Numbered from the stretch's first letter, positions 1 through 8,000 are shown. The stretch is 15,208 bases of DNA from Micavibrio_B sp044238965 (GCA_044238965.1 JBIICJ010000038.1:1-15208), one strand, 5' to 3'. The notes: a model not told the origin generated them from the sequence alone. Made by a program: numbers and translations.

Positions 1-823
1 GCGCGGTTAGTCGGTTTGTACCAATAATCATATCGACCGATGTTTGTTTTAATTGATGATCAATTGATGATAATGTTGCATGATCACATTCATTTACGCG
101 ATCATCATTGTAAAACCATGATAAATTTAAATCGGCCAAAATATCTAAATGTTCATCGCCGTAATCTTCGTCAAACGAAATCGCCATCGAATCGCAATAA
201 GAATCGGCCAGATCACGCAACGATGATGCCAAAACTGATCGCCATATATCAACGAACCCAAGCCCGCGTAATTGATACGCCATCACAATATTCATGATAT
301 CAAGATCCGCGCGCAAGCATTTATTCCACATCAATAAATCAGATAATGCCCAACAATTTGATGCAGGCGCGCCCACATTCACATGCCAAATACGGCGCAA
401 TGATTCAAACACTGACAAAATAAACTGCGCCTTATATTCGGGCACGCGGTTTAAATGTGACACCGATGCACATGGCAGTGGGATCGAAATAATTTTTTGG
501 GAAAAATTTAAATGCGGGTCATCCTGTTCACCAATCACATCACATGACCAATTTTCAAACCGCACATCCAGTGCAATTGACCGCCCAATTTCAGTCGTAA
601 TAATTTTGGATAGGGCAAAACAAAGCGCATCAGAATTTGTGCGGCATGATTCCCATTCCATTTCATCATCAGGGGATGCGCGCATCACATCTTCGATTAA
701 TTGGCGTAAATCATACGCACCCATCACGGCGCAATTAATCACGCGTGCGGACGCATCCGCAATTACGGATGGGATGGGACAGTATTCGCCCCTGTTTAAT
801 AAAGTGACCAACGCGTCACGCAT
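1..823 (-). CDS. Hypothetical protein, left paralog of a degenerate metallopeptidase-like pair (3' end off window)
   Basis: An uninterrupted minus-strand frame runs from an ATG at 823 to the left edge: 274 complete codons, no stop. A TGA lies four codons upstream in frame, and AAAGGG sits 7 nt before the ATG, so the start is well supported. I see no signal peptide or membrane segment. Residues 139-210 align by eye with residues 181-257 of the upstream gene: both have LRR followed by [IV][WY]H (142-147 here), then ADL (172-174), then a stretch ending in D-x-W and a [SA]-x-L-x-D pattern. This is the layout I remember for putative metallopeptidases of the DUF6782 type (HELRH, later EADA), but here the zinc ligands are replaced (ESLRR). 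Function unknown; the family link is from memory and unproven. The gap to the upstream paralog is 52 nt, so the two are probably co-transcribed. Confidence 0.72.
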   Translation of the reverse strand, partial: MRDALVTLLNRGEYCPIPSVIADASARVINCAVMGAYDLRQLIEDVMRASPDDEMEWESCRTNSDALCFALSKIITTEIGRSIALDVRFENWSCDVIGEQDDPHLNFSQKIISIPLPCASVSHLNRVPEYKAQFILSVFESLRRIWHVNVGAPASNCWALSDLLMWNKCLRADLDIMNIVMAYQLRGLGFVDIWRSVLASSLRDLADSYCDSMAISFDEDYGDEHLDILADLNLSWFYNDDRVNECDHATLSSIDHQLKQTSVDMIIGTNRLTA

Positions 824-858
824 GTCTTTGCCCTTTCACAGGCGTTTTATAGGATAAA

Positions 859-882
859 GCGATAAAGAGAGTTATTTATCGC
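859..882 (-). other. 8-bp perfect inverted repeat at a gene junction
   Basis: GCGATAAA at 859-866 and TTTATCGC at 875-882 form a perfect 8-bp stem with an 8-nt loop. The repeat covers the stop codon of the upstream paralog (876-878) and part of the 52-nt gap before the next gene. The arms are AT-rich and no clean T-run follows on the minus strand, so it is not a typical intrinsic terminator. It could be a weak attenuator or an mRNA-processing hairpin, or chance. Confidence 0.3.
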
Positions 883-2162
883 TGTGATATTTCGAATGGT
901 ACAATGGTGGCCGCGCTATTTCCGCGTCTGGATTTTTTTACCTTTTGTATTTTTTTATCATCCGCAGGTAAAGTTGGCCATTGAAGAATGGTGGCACCAT
1001 TTGTAATAGAATCTGTTGTCATCTTAGACGTTTTTGCGCCAGATTTCGATGGATTTTTTTGATCAATATCTGATTCCGCATCCTTAAAGGCACGTTCAAA
1101 TTTGATAAACCATAAGAAATTGGCATTCGAGCGATCACGCACATCGGTAAACACAGGATCCGCCAAAATTTCGGTAACCGAAGCCGCCAAATAATTAGCG
1201 CCGAATGGCATTTGACCTAACACACGTAAAATATCATTCGCGATCGATCGTGATGCCTCTGGATTATCGGCAAAGACGTAACCTTGGTATTCCGCGAGCA
1301 TTTGCTGAATAAGTGTGCGGTCTGTTTTGCGGCAACGTTCGGATAAAAACCATGCCTCAAAACATGTTTTTGCAGCAGCGCCATTATTAATGGAACGGAA
1401 ATCAGAACATGCTTCACGCGCAAAGGCGCGACCAATATCATTTAAGGTTGAGCTTTCGATGCGTGTCCATGAATCTTTGCAACCGGCTAATTGTAATTCC
1501 CATGCCGCGCGTATGACCGCAACGGATAAATCGGCATTTTGCGCACGATGCACAACAATTGCAAAATCAGGATGTAATGATAATGGGTGTAAACCCGCAC
1601 CATTTTTATGATGATAAACGCGGCGCAATTCACGTACTACCGCCAATGCCTGATCAACCATATTCAAATCACGACGCACAAGAATGGATTTTGCATCGCG
1701 GTCATAAGTTGCATCAAGCGTCTGATTGCTGGAAATAATCTGAATACCGTTTGTGGCGGCAAATGATAATAACATCGATGCCGAACGGCTTTGGTGTAAA
1801 TAATCAATCAAATCAGAATATGTGGTTTCAACAGCAACGCCTGTGATAGCCTTACAATTGTGAATGAATGATTCCAATTTTGATTCTGATGATTTGATAA
1901 AATCAGCCGATACTTTTTCATACGCGGTTGTTTTTGCGCGCATTTGCATGATATCGCGTTCGAGCGCTTGGAAAATCGGATCATCCGATAAAATTTCATC
2001 CTCAAGCGCATCTTCATCAACAGATGAGTAAAATAAAGGCTGGTCAGAAATCCATGAACAACGAACAGGTTGTTCGTTGTTGAGCGTATAGGCAAATTTG
2101 CAATTGCCTAACGGAAAAATTTGAATGTCTTCGCCCTGGTCCATATCCATTTCATTCGACAT
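876..2162 (-). CDS. Hypothetical protein, metallopeptidase-like fold with lost zinc motif (possible DUF6782 relative)
   Basis: A 428-residue protein if it starts at the ATG at 2162. An in-frame GTG at 2177 would give 433 residues, but the ATG has GGGG about 10 nt upstream and the GTG has no Shine-Dalgarno sequence. There is no signal peptide or membrane helix. In the 433-residue numbering the first 100 residues are acidic, and residues 133-260 form the best-structured part, with the segment AVVRELRRVYHH at 179-190. This resembles an L-A-H-E-L-R-H zinc helix in which both histidines have become arginine. It is followed by NADL (214-217) and WELQLAG (226-232). Residues 365-425 are a Lys/Ser/Thr-rich, probably disordered tail. 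The downstream gene is a paralog. If the resemblance holds, this is a pseudoenzyme, perhaps a binding or regulatory protein. Function unknown; the family call is tentative. Confidence 0.75.
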   Translation of the reverse strand: MSNEMDMDQGEDIQIFPLGNCKFAYTLNNEQPVRCSWISDQPLFYSSVDEDALEDEILSDDPIFQALERDIMQMRAKTTAYEKVSADFIKSSESKLESFIHNCKAITGVAVETTYSDLIDYLHQSRSASMLLSFAATNGIQIISSNQTLDATYDRDAKSILVRRDLNMVDQALAVVRELRRVYHHKNGAGLHPLSLHPDFAIVVHRAQNADLSVAVIRAAWELQLAGCKDSWTRIESSTLNDIGRAFAREACSDFRSINNGAAAKTCFEAWFLSERCRKTDRTLIQQMLAEYQGYVFADNPEASRSIANDILRVLGQMPFGANYLAASVTEILADPVFTDVRDRSNANFLWFIKFERAFKDAESDIDQKNPSKSGAKTSKMTTDSITNGATILQWPTLPADDKKIQKVKKSRRGNSAATIVPFEISQR

Positions 2163-2309
2163 GATAAATTGCCCCACAAAAAGATTGATGACGGTTGATC
2201 CCGTTCTATTCTTTTATCTTACCGATTGAATCTTAAAGGCGAATGAAGAAAAGATGACTAAAATCTAAAGAAATCAAGCAATTAAGGTAATCTTAACAGG
2301 ATAAGCAAG
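2163..2309 (-). promoter_or_regulatory. AT-rich intergenic region with a repeated ATCTTA-type motif
   Basis: This 147-nt gap separates truA from the metallopeptidase-like pair and is the likely site of a separate promoter for the pair. On the plus strand it has TATCTTA at 2215-2221, AATCTTA at 2229-2235, AATCTAA at 2262-2268 and AATCTTA at 2289-2295, all in the same orientation. On the minus strand TTGCTT and TAATTG lie 18 nt apart and could be a weak promoter. No strong terminator for truA is visible. The motif copies could be operator sites or simply reflect AT-rich sequence. Confidence 0.3.
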
Positions 2310-3074
2310 TCATTGATTCTCATAAAAAATTTGCATCAGACTCAACCCTTCGGGTGGGGCTGTGGGGCCTGCAATAGTGCGATCTTTGGTCATTAACACA
2401 TCATTAATTTTAGAAATATCCCATTTTTTTTGTCCAACCATCATGAGTGACCCCACCATGTTACGTACTTGATGATATAAAAATGATCGGCCTTGGAATG
2501 TAAAATCAATCATATCACCGTTGCGAATAACTTCGGCGCGATCAATTGATCGCATCGGATGTTTTGCCTGACAATTTTGCGCACGAAACGATGAAAAATC
2601 ATGATACCCAATTAAATATTGGGCGGCCTGATGCATCGCTTCGACATCAATATCACCATAAATATGCCAGACATAATTACGTTCAAAAATCGGCGGGGCG
2701 CGACGTGCAAACACACGGTAACGATAAATTTTTGATGTGGCATGATGACGCGCATGAAATTCAGGATGCACCATTTCCGCCTGTAAAATAGATATTTTTT
2801 GCGGTTTTAATAATGCGTTGATGGCCTTGGCAATTTCGAATTCAGACGGCACGCGTTTTTCATGATCAATATCAAAATGGGCAACCTGACCTGCCGCATG
2901 CACACCGGCATCGGTACGTCCCGCCGCATGAACGCGCACATGTTGATTACAAAATTGATAAATCGCGGTTTCAATTGATTCTTGCACTGACGGCACACCT
3001 TCGATCTGACGTTGCCATCCCGAATAATCACCACCATCATATTCGATTATAATTTTCCATCGTTGCAATGTCAT
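2310..3074 (-). CDS. truA: tRNA pseudouridine(38-40) synthase TruA
   Basis: TruA converts uridines 38-40 of the tRNA anticodon arm to pseudouridine. The protein has 254 residues, normal for the family. The catalytic loop GRTDAGVHA is at residues 52-60, with the nucleophilic aspartate at 55. The N-terminal strand EYDGGDYSGWQRQ (11-23) and the later F-L-Y-H-Q-V-R-N-M-V-G segment near residue 200 are typical. Its ATG overlaps the fmt stop codon (ATGA, 3071-3074), so translation is probably coupled. It is the last gene of the rmuC-def-fmt-truA chain. Cytoplasmic; nothing unusual. Confidence 0.97.
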   Translation of the reverse strand: MTLQRWKIIIEYDGGDYSGWQRQIEGVPSVQESIETAIYQFCNQHVRVHAAGRTDAGVHAAGQVAHFDIDHEKRVPSEFEIAKAINALLKPQKISILQAEMVHPEFHARHHATSKIYRYRVFARRAPPIFERNYVWHIYGDIDVEAMHQAAQYLIGYHDFSSFRAQNCQAKHPMRSIDRAEVIRNGDMIDFTFQGRSFLYHQVRNMVGSLMMVGQKKWDISKINDVLMTKDRTIAGPTAPPEGLSLMQIFYENQ

Positions 3075-4024
3075 GAAAATTGATCGCCAATTTTGATGTG
3101 ACCGCCATTTAAGGCATCGCTAAATTTCATCGCTTTGCTATTTTCGGGTTGAATAAAATGAATACGGTACGTTGTATTATCGCCTGCCGCAACATCACCA
3201 AGTATATTTAAAATAACGCCGTTTTTATTGGTATTTTGCGCGTTTTCAATCACTTCACCCGCGGTGATTTTAAACCGTTTTTCATGGCATGTTGTCACTG
3301 TCGCGGGCCATGGATTTAGGGCACGTACTTGGCGATCAATATCATGTGCGGTGTGTGACCAATTGATTATTCCATCTTCTTTTTTTAATAACGACGCGTA
3401 ATTTGATTGTGAATGATCTTGGCGCGTGGCATCGGGAATATCTCCCACCGCGTAACGCGCCAGAATTTTACAAATCATATCACCGCCAATTTTTGCCAAA
3501 TCATCATGCAATGATTGTGTGGTGGTGTGCGGTGTAATGGGGGTTGTTTCAACAGAAATCATATCACCTTCATCAAGTCCCGCCGACATGCGCATAATGG
3601 TGATGCCTGTTTCTTGATCACCCTTCCAAATCGCATGATGAATGGGTGATGCCCCGCGCCAACGCGGTAAAATCGATGCGTGAATATTGATACATCCATA
3701 TGTAGGGGCGTCTAAAATACTTTGTGGCAATATCAGGCCATACGCCGCAACCACGGCAATATCGGCCTTTAACGCGCAAAATTCACGCGCGGCATTTTCG
3801 TCTTTGCGCAATGATGTTGGTGTGAAGACGGGAATATTGTACGCATCCGCCAATTCATGCACAGGTGATTTTTGTAATTGGTGGCCGCGCCCTTTGGGAC
3901 GTGGTGGTTGCGAATAACAGGCAACAATATTATACCCTGCATCAAGCATGGCGCGCAATGATGTCGCCGCAAATTCAGGCGTGCCCATAAATACAATTCG
4001 CAGATTTTTGATATCATCATTCAT
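3071..4024 (-). CDS. fmt: Methionyl-tRNA formyltransferase
   Basis: Fmt transfers a formyl group from 10-formyl-tetrahydrofolate to Met-tRNA(fMet) for translation initiation. The protein has 317 residues, the usual length. Visible motifs in order: FMGTPEFA (12-19), the RPKGRG loop (42-47) that contacts the tRNA acceptor stem, AAYGLILP (93-100), NIHASILPRWRGASP (113-127) with the catalytic Asn113 and His115, and GLDEGD (149-154) with the catalytic aspartate. The C-terminal domain contains the usual R-x-x-x-P-W-P-x-x segment (ALNPWPAT). It sits 2 nt after def and overlaps truA by 4 nt, a tight operon joining formylation and deformylation genes. Confidence 0.97.
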   Translation of the reverse strand: MNDDIKNLRIVFMGTPEFAATSLRAMLDAGYNIVACYSQPPRPKGRGHQLQKSPVHELADAYNIPVFTPTSLRKDENAAREFCALKADIAVVAAYGLILPQSILDAPTYGCINIHASILPRWRGASPIHHAIWKGDQETGITIMRMSAGLDEGDMISVETTPITPHTTTQSLHDDLAKIGGDMICKILARYAVGDIPDATRQDHSQSNYASLLKKEDGIINWSHTAHDIDRQVRALNPWPATVTTCHEKRFKITAGEVIENAQNTNKNGVILNILGDVAAGDNTTYRIHFIQPENSKAMKFSDALNGGHIKIGDQFS

Positions 4025-4026
4025 GA

Positions 4027-4563
4027 TTATAAAATATCACCTTGCGGGTGTGATTTTTCAACTTTGCGCAAGATCATATTGCGTTTTAACCGCGATAAAT
4101 AATCAATAAATAACACGCCATTTAAATGATCAATTTCATGTTGCACGCAATGTGATGATAAATTTTCAGCAACATATTCTTGTTTTTCGCCATGTAAACT
4201 AATGTATGACACACGCACGGTTTGGGGACGTTCCACTTCGGCATATTGGCCTGGGATGGATAAACATCCCTCTTCCATTACACTAATCTCTTCCGATCGC
4301 CAGATGATTTCAGGGTTAATCATGACAATCGCATTATCTTTGCTGTTCGCGCGGTTTTTATCGCTGCGGAAATCAGGATCCATCACAATTAAACGGTTTA
4401 ATTGCGCAATCTGATTGGCGGCCAAACCAATGCCTGGGGCTGCATACATGGTTTCAATCATGTCATATGCCTGTTGTTTGATGGCATCGGTAATATTTTC
4501 AATTGGCTGCGCTACCTGTTTCAACACAGGATTTGGGACAATAATAATGGGACGTAATGACAT
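4027..4563 (-). CDS. def: Peptide deformylase
   Basis: Removes the N-formyl group from nascent proteins; a cytoplasmic metalloenzyme. The protein is 178 residues, a normal length. All three family motifs are intact: GIGLAANQ (44-51), EGCLS (98-102) with metal ligand Cys100, and QHEIDH (141-146) with ligands His142 and His146 and catalytic Glu143. The start ATG at 4563 has AAGAGA a few bases upstream. It follows rmuC by 20 nt and precedes fmt by 2 nt, so it is probably transcribed from the rmuC promoter. Confidence 0.97.
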   Translation of the reverse strand: MSLRPIIIVPNPVLKQVAQPIENITDAIKQQAYDMIETMYAAPGIGLAANQIAQLNRLIVMDPDFRSDKNRANSKDNAIVMINPEIIWRSEEISVMEEGCLSIPGQYAEVERPQTVRVSYISLHGEKQEYVAENLSSHCVQHEIDHLNGVLFIDYLSRLKRNMILRKVEKSHPQGDIL

Positions 4564-4583
4564 ATTTTCTCTTTCTTACTTAC

Positions 4584-5804
4584 TTAAGCCGCTTTATCTT
4601 TATCACGATTTAATTCATTATTTAATTCGGGCGCAACAATCAATCGTTCTGTTTCTTCGATTTGTTTAAAGGCGGGAATTTCCTTTCCTGCATTTTGAAT
4701 ATCCAAATCACGGAATTTACGCATCAATGGTAAAACGCTGGTTTCCAACGATCCCACAGCTTTATTATATACGTTGATTGATTTACCCAAAGCCGTACCC
4801 ATTGCCACAAAATGATCGCCAAAGGACGCCAATCGTTTATATAAATCAGTCGCCATTAATGCAATATTTTTGGCCTCCAATGCCATTGTTTGTTGTTGCC
4901 ATCCGTAATGAATGACACGCAATAACCCCATAATGGTGGTTGGTGATGCCAATATCACATTCGCCTTTGCGGCATCTTCGATCAAATGTTGGTCTTCATG
5001 AATTGCCAGCGCATACAGGCTTTCGGATGGTAAAAACATCACGACAAATTCAGGTGTATTTTCAAATGAACGGAAATATTCTTTGCTACCTAATTGTTTG
5101 ACATGTGATCTTACGTGCGAGGCGAATTGTTGTTTATGTCCCGCGCCCTCGGCATCGGTTACAGCATCAACATAATTCCAATATGAATCCATTGGTGTTT
5201 TCACATCAATCACAATATGCACGCCATTCGGCATATAAATCACGAAATCTGGTTTTTGTGATTGGCCATTATTATCAACTTGTTTTTGCGTATCGAAATG
5301 TGTGCCTGCGCGCAGACCAACCTGCTCCAATATCCGTTCCAATTGCATTTCACCCCAGCGCCCACGTGCGGCAGGATTTTTCAGCGCGCTCACCAATGCC
5401 TGCGTTGTATCACGCAGATGTTTTTGATCTTCGGTGAAATATTTTAATTGGGTTTCTAACCCAGCGCCCGCTTTGCCCAAAGACTCCAATTTTGTTTCCA
5501 TGTCTTTTAGACTTTGGCCAATGGGCGCGACCAATTGTTCAACCGCTTTGTGGCGGCGTTCCATGTCGAAACTTGAATCTTTTTGCGCTGCCAATAATTT
5601 TTGATCGAGCGCGCCTTGCGCCAATTGCAAAAATTGTTCGTGTGATTGTCGCAGAGCTTCAGATGCCAAATGCGAAAATTCATTGCCCATATCGGCGCGT
5701 GCCTGACGCAGACTTGCCAATTTTGGCAACAGAATCATGGCGACCACGCAGGCGCCAGCGCCAATACCGATTAGAAATGATATAAAATCAATGGATAACG
5801 CCAT
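4584..5804 (-). CDS. rmuC: DNA recombination protein RmuC
   Basis: RmuC family proteins are membrane-anchored, nuclease-like proteins that limit DNA inversions and rearrangements; the mechanism is poorly known. The 406-residue protein has one N-terminal membrane helix (about residues 7-27). A coiled-coil-prone region follows (about 30-135), then the conserved core: NPAARGRWGE (143-152), KPDFVIYMPNG (184-194), VIDVKTPMDSYWNY (198-211) and VILASPTTIMGLLR (283-296). The D...D-x-K arrangement (Asp187, Asp200, Lys202) fits a PD-(D/E)XK-like site. The start is supported by AAGGA about 9 nt upstream. It is the first gene of the chain leading to def, fmt and truA and is divergent from the next gene on the right. 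Confidence 0.95.
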   Translation of the reverse strand: MALSIDFISFLIGIGAGACVVAMILLPKLASLRQARADMGNEFSHLASEALRQSHEQFLQLAQGALDQKLLAAQKDSSFDMERRHKAVEQLVAPIGQSLKDMETKLESLGKAGAGLETQLKYFTEDQKHLRDTTQALVSALKNPAARGRWGEMQLERILEQVGLRAGTHFDTQKQVDNNGQSQKPDFVIYMPNGVHIVIDVKTPMDSYWNYVDAVTDAEGAGHKQQFASHVRSHVKQLGSKEYFRSFENTPEFVVMFLPSESLYALAIHEDQHLIEDAAKANVILASPTTIMGLLRVIHYGWQQQTMALEAKNIALMATDLYKRLASFGDHFVAMGTALGKSINVYNKAVGSLETSVLPLMRKFRDLDIQNAGKEIPAFKQIEETERLIVAPELNNELNRDKDKAA

Positions 5805-5831
5805 CTGCTTTGTCCTTTTGTTAACCTATTG

Positions 5832-5861
5832 TTAGTACAATATTTCTATTCAAACGTCCAA
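5832..5861 (-). promoter_or_regulatory. Candidate sigma-70-type promoter for rmuC-def-fmt-truA
   Basis: On the minus strand TTGGAC (5861-5856) and TACTAA (5837-5832) are separated by 18 nt, about 30 nt upstream of the rmuC ATG. The surrounding 100-nt divergent region is very AT-rich, as expected for a promoter region. Recognised by eye only. Confidence 0.45.
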
Positions 5862-5879
5862 AAATTAGATAAAATTATA

Positions 5880-5885
5880 TATAAT
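5880..5885 (+). promoter_or_regulatory. Candidate -10 element for the 5905-7869 gene pair
   Basis: A perfect TATAAT lies 20 nt upstream of the ATG at 5905, inside an A/T run. No good -35 is seen at the right distance, and the resulting 5' leader would be very short, so this is weak evidence. The run of alternating T and A could equally be chance in an AT-rich divergent region. Confidence 0.3.
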
Positions 5886-5904
5886 TTAAGCAAAAGGGTG
5901 TGAA

Positions 5905-6336
5905 ATGTTAGGGGTAATGACACAACAAAAACAAAAATCTGAGGTCGAGCCGACTCTCACCCCCGCGCAAATGGAACTCGCGCGCCGTTTCCGCATTGCG
6001 CCTGATGCGCCTGTTTTGCCCAATATGACATCATGGTGCAAGGTTGATTTTGTCGTCAACGAAAAAGGCGATGCTATGGTGGTGTTTGACCAGCCCATGC
6101 CCGAATTGGTCGATTGGGTCGAATTTGATGCCGATGTGCATATGGTCACGTTTGTCACATATACGGGGAAAATTTTCTCACTCGGTGCACCATTATCCCG
6201 TCCATTTCGTGATGGGTTGCGCAAAGGGTTGGATGTACAATTAATTCAAGTGGAGCCAGATGGCAAAGGCACAGGCGGAATGATGCCCGTGATGGTAGAC
6301 CGCGTGCCATTGGTGATCCGCGAAATCGGGATTTAA
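5905..6336 (+). CDS. Conserved-looking hypothetical protein, 143 residues
   Basis: I do not recognise this protein. It is a soluble, mixed-composition sequence with no signal peptide or membrane segment. Residues 1-18 are polar and probably flexible. Residues 20-143 look like a compact alpha/beta domain, with TPAQMELARRFRI (19-31) as a likely helix and alternating hydrophobic strands at 46-61, 78-92 and 111-117. A helix-like segment RPFRDGLRKGLD (99-110) precedes a Gly/Met loop (119-130). An internal ATG at 5917 (residue 5) is an alternative start with AGGGG just before it; the ATG at 5905 has AAGGG about 6 nt upstream. The next gene begins 39 nt downstream on the same strand, suggesting an operon. 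Arginine codons are nearly all CGN, like the housekeeping genes nearby. Confidence 0.85.
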   Translation: MLGVMTQQKQKSEVEPTLTPAQMELARRFRIAPDAPVLPNMTSWCKVDFVVNEKGDAMVVFDQPMPELVDWVEFDADVHMVTFVTYTGKIFSLGAPLSRPFRDGLRKGLDVQLIQVEPDGKGTGGMMPVMVDRVPLVIREIGI

Positions 6337-6375
6337 ATAGAGATAGAAAAATAAGAGGGTAGAGGAGATTGTGAA

Positions 6376-7869
6376 ATGCCAACGAATACAGAGCGTTTAT
6401 ATGAGGCCATAAATTACTACGGTTATAACAACCTTAAGTCAGTTGTTGATGGTCTGTCACAAGAAATTAACGCCAACCGTGGTGGTGTCTATACACCATT
6501 TATTAATGGCCTACGAAGAGAAGTTACGGAAGATCAGCGCACTGTAGGATGGGGGCTTCGTGACGGCAATATTCTCGAAAGGTTAAATGGAGATTTAACA
6601 ACGCGTGAACTTCGTGACCGCCTTGCAACCGCCATACGTCGAGATCCACAAGGTGTGGCAAACATGATGGATAGATATGATAAAGGGGAAGTCTCTCTTA
6701 CCTCTGGTTTAGCACAGATTGAGCGCGGATATCCATCACCAGATGCGGGAAGAAGTGCACCGAGAAGTGCGCCTACCAGAGATGCACCTCCAGCAAATTA
6801 TAGCCAACGTTTAGAAACAGAATATGCCGCCTTTATGGCCAAAGGAAATTCGTTCGTTACTGCAGAAGAACGTGCTCATGTCAGTGAATTGCGAAGAACG
6901 GCACGCCAAAATGGTGAAGTTACCAGAAGCGAATATAATTTACTTCATGAAACTATGGATCGTTTAGATGCGAGAGGGCAGCAAGAAATGCGCCTTAGAC
7001 AAGGGCCCAGAGCAACCCAGCCCGCTGCCGTCCCATCGTCGTCACCATCTGAAGCACCAGCTCCAGCACAACCATCCGACAACGCGCGTTCAACATTGCC
7101 AGACCGCATTACAAACGAAAATTATAATGACTTAAAAGGAACTCTTATTGACGGCATTCGTACATCAATGCCCGAATTGGTTGAAAATGGAATGTTGGCA
7201 GGGTTTGAAGCGCGATTAAATGACCCCGCGTTCCAACAACAATTTATGAATCAATACAACAATGACCCTGTGTTCCGCCAACGATTCCAAGGCGCGTTTG
7301 GCAATTTGATGGAAATCGGTTCATCCGCAAATGCAAGTGGTGGTGCCGGAATCATGGGCAATTTTATTGATATCGAAGGCATGCGGAATCGATTAAAGGG
7401 ACAAATGCGTGAATTTGTGGCAAACCCTGATTATCTTTTATCTGCCGACCGTGTGGAACAATTACGCCAAGATACAAATGCAGCGGCCCATCCATTTGGA
7501 ACGGTGTTACAAGGTATTGGTCGTATGTTTGGATTCGAAGGGCCTGCGGATTGGACTAACCTGATGGAAGGATTAAAACAATTTTTCCAAAACATGTTTT
7601 CAAGCAATGGTGGCGGTTTCAACATGGCAAGCCTATTTGGCGGCGCGCAAGCGGGTAATGGTGGCGGTAATATGCTGGCTGGCATGATGCAAGGTGTCAC
7701 TGATATGTTCGGCGGTGGCGCGAATGCTGGCGCGGGCGCGGGCGCACCTGCACCACAAGTTGCTGCCACAGATCCAACAAACAGGGTGGTTCAACAACCA
7801 GCAGGACCAAGCCCTGGACAAAATGGGCCAAGCGGTGGGGCAACTGCCACTATGGGCATACCGAGTTAA
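6376..7869 (+). CDS. Hypothetical low-complexity protein, 497 residues, Gly/Ala-rich C-terminus
   Basis: No family is recognised. The start has a strong GAGGAGA about 8 nt upstream. The protein contains no cysteine and no signal peptide or clear membrane helix. Layout: residues 1-120, a charged, mainly helical domain; 121-142, a Ser/Pro/Arg linker; 143-210, a second charged helical segment; 213-240, a Pro/Ala/Ser linker; 244-405, a helical domain rich in Asn, Gln and Phe (for example QQQFMNQYNNDPVFRQRF, 287-304); 410-460, a Gly/Ala/Asn/Met-rich stretch; then a Pro/Gln/Gly tail. Ten of 29 arginines in residues 1-240 use AGA, but none of 12 in the rest do, hinting at a mosaic origin. It is probably co-transcribed with the 143-residue gene. 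A secreted, structural or scaffold role is possible but nothing proves it. Confidence 0.82.
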   Translation: MPTNTERLYEAINYYGYNNLKSVVDGLSQEINANRGGVYTPFINGLRREVTEDQRTVGWGLRDGNILERLNGDLTTRELRDRLATAIRRDPQGVANMMDRYDKGEVSLTSGLAQIERGYPSPDAGRSAPRSAPTRDAPPANYSQRLETEYAAFMAKGNSFVTAEERAHVSELRRTARQNGEVTRSEYNLLHETMDRLDARGQQEMRLRQGPRATQPAAVPSSSPSEAPAPAQPSDNARSTLPDRITNENYNDLKGTLIDGIRTSMPELVENGMLAGFEARLNDPAFQQQFMNQYNNDPVFRQRFQGAFGNLMEIGSSANASGGAGIMGNFIDIEGMRNRLKGQMREFVANPDYLLSADRVEQLRQDTNAAAHPFGTVLQGIGRMFGFEGPADWTNLMEGLKQFFQNMFSSNGGGFNMASLFGGAQAGNGGGNMLAGMMQGVTDMFGGGANAGAGAGAPAPQVAATDPTNRVVQQPAGPSPGQNGPSGGATATMGIPS

Positions 7870-8000
7870 ATCCTTTATTTACCCATAAACCACGGAAATA
7901 ATTGGAAAAATACCCTTGACTCATGCCCCGTTTTCGAGGGAAGCTGAATTTACCGCCTAGCACCTTGAAATCATTAAGTTTTTAATGGGGGTAATCGCCA
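7870..8000. other. Intergenic region upstream of ihfB
   Basis: 131 nt with no convincing terminator. TTGACT at 7916-7921 resembles a -35 box, but no acceptable -10 lies 16-18 nt downstream. A small imperfect hairpin (CCCCG, TTTT loop, CGAGGG) lies around 7926-7940. GGGGG at 7987-7991 is the likely ribosome binding site of ihfB. Confidence 0.3.

Noticed and set aside
40..857. Two plus-strand open frames at the left end
   Set aside because: They are antisense to the minus-strand partial gene ending at the left edge, whose start, ribosome binding site and similarity to the neighbouring gene support it as the real coding strand. The plus-strand products are rich in His, Arg and Ser with no protein-like pattern.
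7916..7921. TTGACT as the -35 box of an ihfB promoter
   Set aside because: No acceptable -10 hexamer lies 16-18 bases downstream, so it was not called as a promoter.
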